Source of the DNA: Actinomycetes bacterium
GTDB taxonomy: Bacteria; Actinomycetota; Acidimicrobiia; Spongiisociales; UBA4744
Reading direction: 5' to 3'
Assembly (NCBI GenBank): GCA_024641205.1
Contig: JAHEDM010000124.1
Coordinates: 1 to 7,399, forward strand
Length of the DNA: 7,399 nucleotides
Positions 5,742 through 7,399 of this stretch are shown here, in pieces. The translations under genes and the position numbers were made by a program. How positions within the stretch are numbered: position 1 is the stretch's first letter; every line of letters begins with the position of its first letter. The notes under the pieces were generated by a model, which was given only the letters and a program-made list of their open reading frames with translations, did not search any database and had not been told where the DNA came from.

Positions 5742-7060
5742 GCCGCCTGCCGGTTGTCGCCGTTTTGGGTCGTCCCAATGTCGGGAAGTCGACACTGGTC
5801 AACCGGGTGCTTGGGCGCCGGGAGGCAGTCGTTCAGGAACGCCCGGGTGTCACCCGCGATCGGCGTGAGTTTCGCGCCGACTGGGCCGGGCGCGACTTCA
5901 TCCTGATTGACACCGGAGGTTGGGAGCTGGCCTCCGGCGAAGAGCTGACCACGGGTATCACCGCCCAGGCCGAAGCCGCTCTGGTGGGAGCCGATGCGGT
6001 GTTGTTCGTTGTCGACGGCACCGTTGGGCTATCTGAGGAAGATGCCGCGGTTGCCAACATGCTGCGCGACACGACTGCCACAGTCATTCTGGTGGCAAAC
6101 AAGGTCGACGACGCGGCCAAAGAGTTGCTGGTGTCCTCGCTTTGGAAGACGGGAGTGGGGGAGCCGATTCCGGTCAGCGCGTTGCACGGACGCGGGATCG
6201 GAGACCTGCTCGATCGATTGGTCGCTGCTCTGCCGGAGACAGAGCCCATCGACGAAGACCGACTTCCGACCCTCGCCATCATCGGGAGACCGAACGTAGG
6301 CAAATCGACCCTGCTCAACCGGCTGCTCGGCGAGGAAAGGGTGCTCGTCTCACCTACGCCGGGCACTACCCGGGATCCGATCGATGTCGAGGTGAGGTTG
6401 GGCGACGAGCGGTTCCGGGTGGTCGACACGGCAGGGATTCGTCGCAATCCGAAGGTGAAGGACAGTGCGGATTTCTACTCGATCGTGCGCGCCCGGCAGG
6501 CTCTCGACGAGGCCGATGTGGCGTTGCTCCTGATCGATGCCACCGAAGGGGTCACCCAACAGGATCAGCGGATAGCCGAAGAGGCCGCCGAGTCGGGGGC
6601 CGGTCTGATCCTGCTGCTCAACAAGTGGGATCTGCCCGACCTCGAACAACGCGAGGCGACGACATTTGGGGTGGGCGACCGTCTCGGCTTTGTCGGGTGG
6701 GCCCCGGTGCTCCGTATTTCGGCGCTCACCGGCGCCCGTATGCAACGCTTGCCTGCCGCGCTGCAGGTCGTCCTGGAGAACCGGGCCAGGCGCATCCCCA
6801 CCGGCCCGCTCAACCGTATGATCCGGGGCTGGCAGGCATCCCACCCGCCACCCGTGCGCAAAGGCAGGCGACCCAAGATCCTCTACGCCGTCCAGGCCGG
6901 GATCAACCCGCCGACGATTATCGTTTTCGTCTCTGGTGGTGAAATTGGCGACGACTACCTGCGGTATCTGGAGAATCGATTGCGGGCGGAGATGGATTTC
7001 GACGGCACGCCCATCCATCTCATGACCCGGGCCAAAGAAAAGAGGGCCGGGCGTGGTTGA
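5738..7060 (+). CDS. der: Ribosome-assembly GTPase Der (EngA)
   Basis: Der is an essential GTPase with two G domains in tandem that acts in the cytosol on maturation of the 50S ribosomal subunit. The 440-residue protein shows G domain 1 with GRPNVGKS (11-18), DTGG (58-61), NKVD (121-124) and SAL (147-149). G domain 2 has GRPNVGKS (183-190), DTAG (230-233), NKWD (295-298) and SAL (328-330). The KH-like C-terminal domain runs from about 350 to 435 and contains RYLENRLR and GTPIHLM, followed by a short basic tail. The ATG at 5738 is chosen because the protein then begins MSRLPVVAVLGRPNVGKS, as in the family. Earlier in-frame starts (from 5612) would run into ispH. The ribosome site is weak: GGGA lies four bases from the ATG. 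Many actinobacteria fuse Cmk to Der; here Der stands alone and Cmk is fused to AroA instead. Confidence 0.97.
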   Translation: MSRLPVVAVLGRPNVGKSTLVNRVLGRREAVVQERPGVTRDRREFRADWAGRDFILIDTGGWELASGEELTTGITAQAEAALVGADAVLFVVDGTVGLSEEDAAVANMLRDTTATVILVANKVDDAAKELLVSSLWKTGVGEPIPVSALHGRGIGDLLDRLVAALPETEPIDEDRLPTLAIIGRPNVGKSTLLNRLLGEERVLVSPTPGTTRDPIDVEVRLGDERFRVVDTAGIRRNPKVKDSADFYSIVRARQALDEADVALLLIDATEGVTQQDQRIAEEAAESGAGLILLLNKWDLPDLEQREATTFGVGDRLGFVGWAPVLRISALTGARMQRLPAALQVVLENRARRIPTGPLNRMIRGWQASHPPPVRKGRRPKILYAVQAGINPPTIIVFVSGGEIGDDYLRYLENRLRAEMDFDGTPIHLMTRAKEKRAGRG

Positions 7061-7265
7061 GGAGCGGCGGGCGCGGATTCTGGTCGCGGATGCTCAATCG
7101 AAAAGCGGAGGCGCCGAGAAGTACAGCGAGGACGTTGACCTCCTGCGGTTGGACTCCGGCTTCGTCGTTGATACGGTGGTGCAGCCGGAGAACCTCCGCC
7201 ATGATCGCGCCGTCCGTCTCGACTATCTCGCCTGCAAGCGGCGGCATTTCTCCGACCGCCGCCAT
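7020..7265 (-). CDS. Alternative hypothetical small protein, antisense to the frame after der
   Basis: This minus-strand frame of 81 codons has ATG preceded by GGAG at good spacing. It reads as a plausible soluble helical protein around residues 11-56 (AGEIVETDGAIMAEVL, then QPQEVNVLAVLLGASAFRL). Over the first 55 codons its first positions are more purine-rich (about 69%) than the opposing frame (about 53%), which favours coding on this strand. Against it, its last 41 bases overlap der, it has no lysine at all, and its start lies only 15 bases from the oppositely oriented GTG at 7280, leaving no room for separate promoters. No family is recognised. It excludes the plus-strand frame 7053-7283. 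Confidence 0.27.
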   Translation of the reverse strand: MAAVGEMPPLAGEIVETDGAIMAEVLRLHHRINDEAGVQPQEVNVLAVLLGASAFRLSIRDQNPRPPLLNHARPSFLWPGS

Positions 7266-7283
7266 GCAGCTCCGCTGATGTGA
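7053..7283 (+). CDS. Hypothetical small protein after der (competes with a minus-strand ORF)
   Basis: This 76-codon frame starts at GTG, overlaps the end of der by eight bases and has a ribosome-site-like AGAGGG six bases before it. Its stop overlaps the next GTG as GTGA. That is the geometry of a real operon gene, and its codons avoid the rare types. However, the protein is Arg-, Asp- and His-rich and resembles no family I know. Its composition also looks like the mirror of a gene on the other strand. The minus-strand frame 7265-7020 covers the same bases, and at most one of the two is likely to be real. No domain, signal peptide or membrane segment is visible. Confidence 0.3.
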   Translation: MVEERRARILVADAQSKSGGAEKYSEDVDLLRLDSGFVVDTVVQPENLRHDRAVRLDYLACKRRHFSDRRHAAPLM

Positions 7284-7399
7284 CCGAGCCGCAACCGGAG
7301 AAGCGGCCGGTGTTCTTCTGGTTCATGGTGGTAGCCGTCGGCATCTATGTTGCCATCCGGTTGGTCGAGGGCGCAATGTGTGCTGCCTCGTGGGTGGGA
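7280..7399 (+). CDS. Small single-pass membrane protein, cut by the window end
   Basis: Forty residues are visible, from a GTG whose next bases form the GTGA overlap with the frame before it. A short polar N-terminus (TEPQPEKRP) is followed by a hydrophobic segment at about residues 11-29 (VFFWFMVVAVGIYVAIRLV), enough for one membrane helix. No other start fits: the frame upstream has stops and only this GTG. No Shine-Dalgarno is seen, so coupling or a leader is needed. Similar tiny one-helix proteins, as I recall, often follow housekeeping genes in actinobacteria, but I cannot name a family. The stop is beyond the window. Confidence 0.5.
   Translation, partial: MTEPQPEKRPVFFWFMVVAVGIYVAIRLVEGAMCAASWVG

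Noticed and set aside
7061..7279. A tRNA or other structured RNA after der
   Set aside because: There is no T-loop GTTCGA-type motif, no acceptor-stem pairing and no long hairpin. The only inverted match, GCGGAGG against CCTCCGC about 80 bases apart, is weak.

Overview
The window is GC-rich and gene-dense, with long open frames, GTG starts and 4-bp start/stop overlaps. It reads as housekeeping chromosome from a high-GC bacterium. The gene order HD protein, scpA, scpB, rluB, aroA, cmk, then ispH and der suggests Actinomycetota. A deep branch such as Acidimicrobiia is a guess from gene order and protein flavour, not from a search. I see no tRNA, rRNA, CRISPR, insertion sequence, phage gene or clear sign of recent transfer.

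Left half (1-2586, + strand): a small HD-domain protein is followed after a 58-base gap by scpA, scpB and rluB. These three are chained by ATGA and GTGA overlaps and are probably translated from one message. ScpA and ScpB are the kleisin and winged-helix partners of SMC in chromosome condensation. RluB-type enzymes make one pseudouridine in 23S rRNA.

Middle (2609-5642): 22 bases after rluB comes one uninterrupted reading frame encoding a complete EPSP synthase (AroA) joined to a complete CMP kinase (Cmk). This fusion is the most distinctive coding feature here. It meets ispH tail to tail with a 14-bp overlap. ispH, the last enzyme of the MEP isoprenoid pathway, is the only confident gene on the minus strand and separates cmk from der.

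Right part (5643-7399): ispH and the ribosome-assembly GTPase gene der diverge from a 95-bp region. That region holds two TANNNT boxes, each six bases before an ATG, and a perfect 12-bp palindrome between them. I read this as a pair of candidate leaderless promoters around a possible shared operator. The rightward one would start at a 10-codon open frame whose stop overlaps the der start. After der come about 220 bases where a plus-strand and a minus-strand small ORF mirror each other and I cannot decide between them. The window ends inside a small one-helix membrane protein.

The window does not show an obvious undescribed system. The items most worth checking are the AroA-Cmk fusion, the ispH/der divergent control region and the unresolved ORF pair after der.
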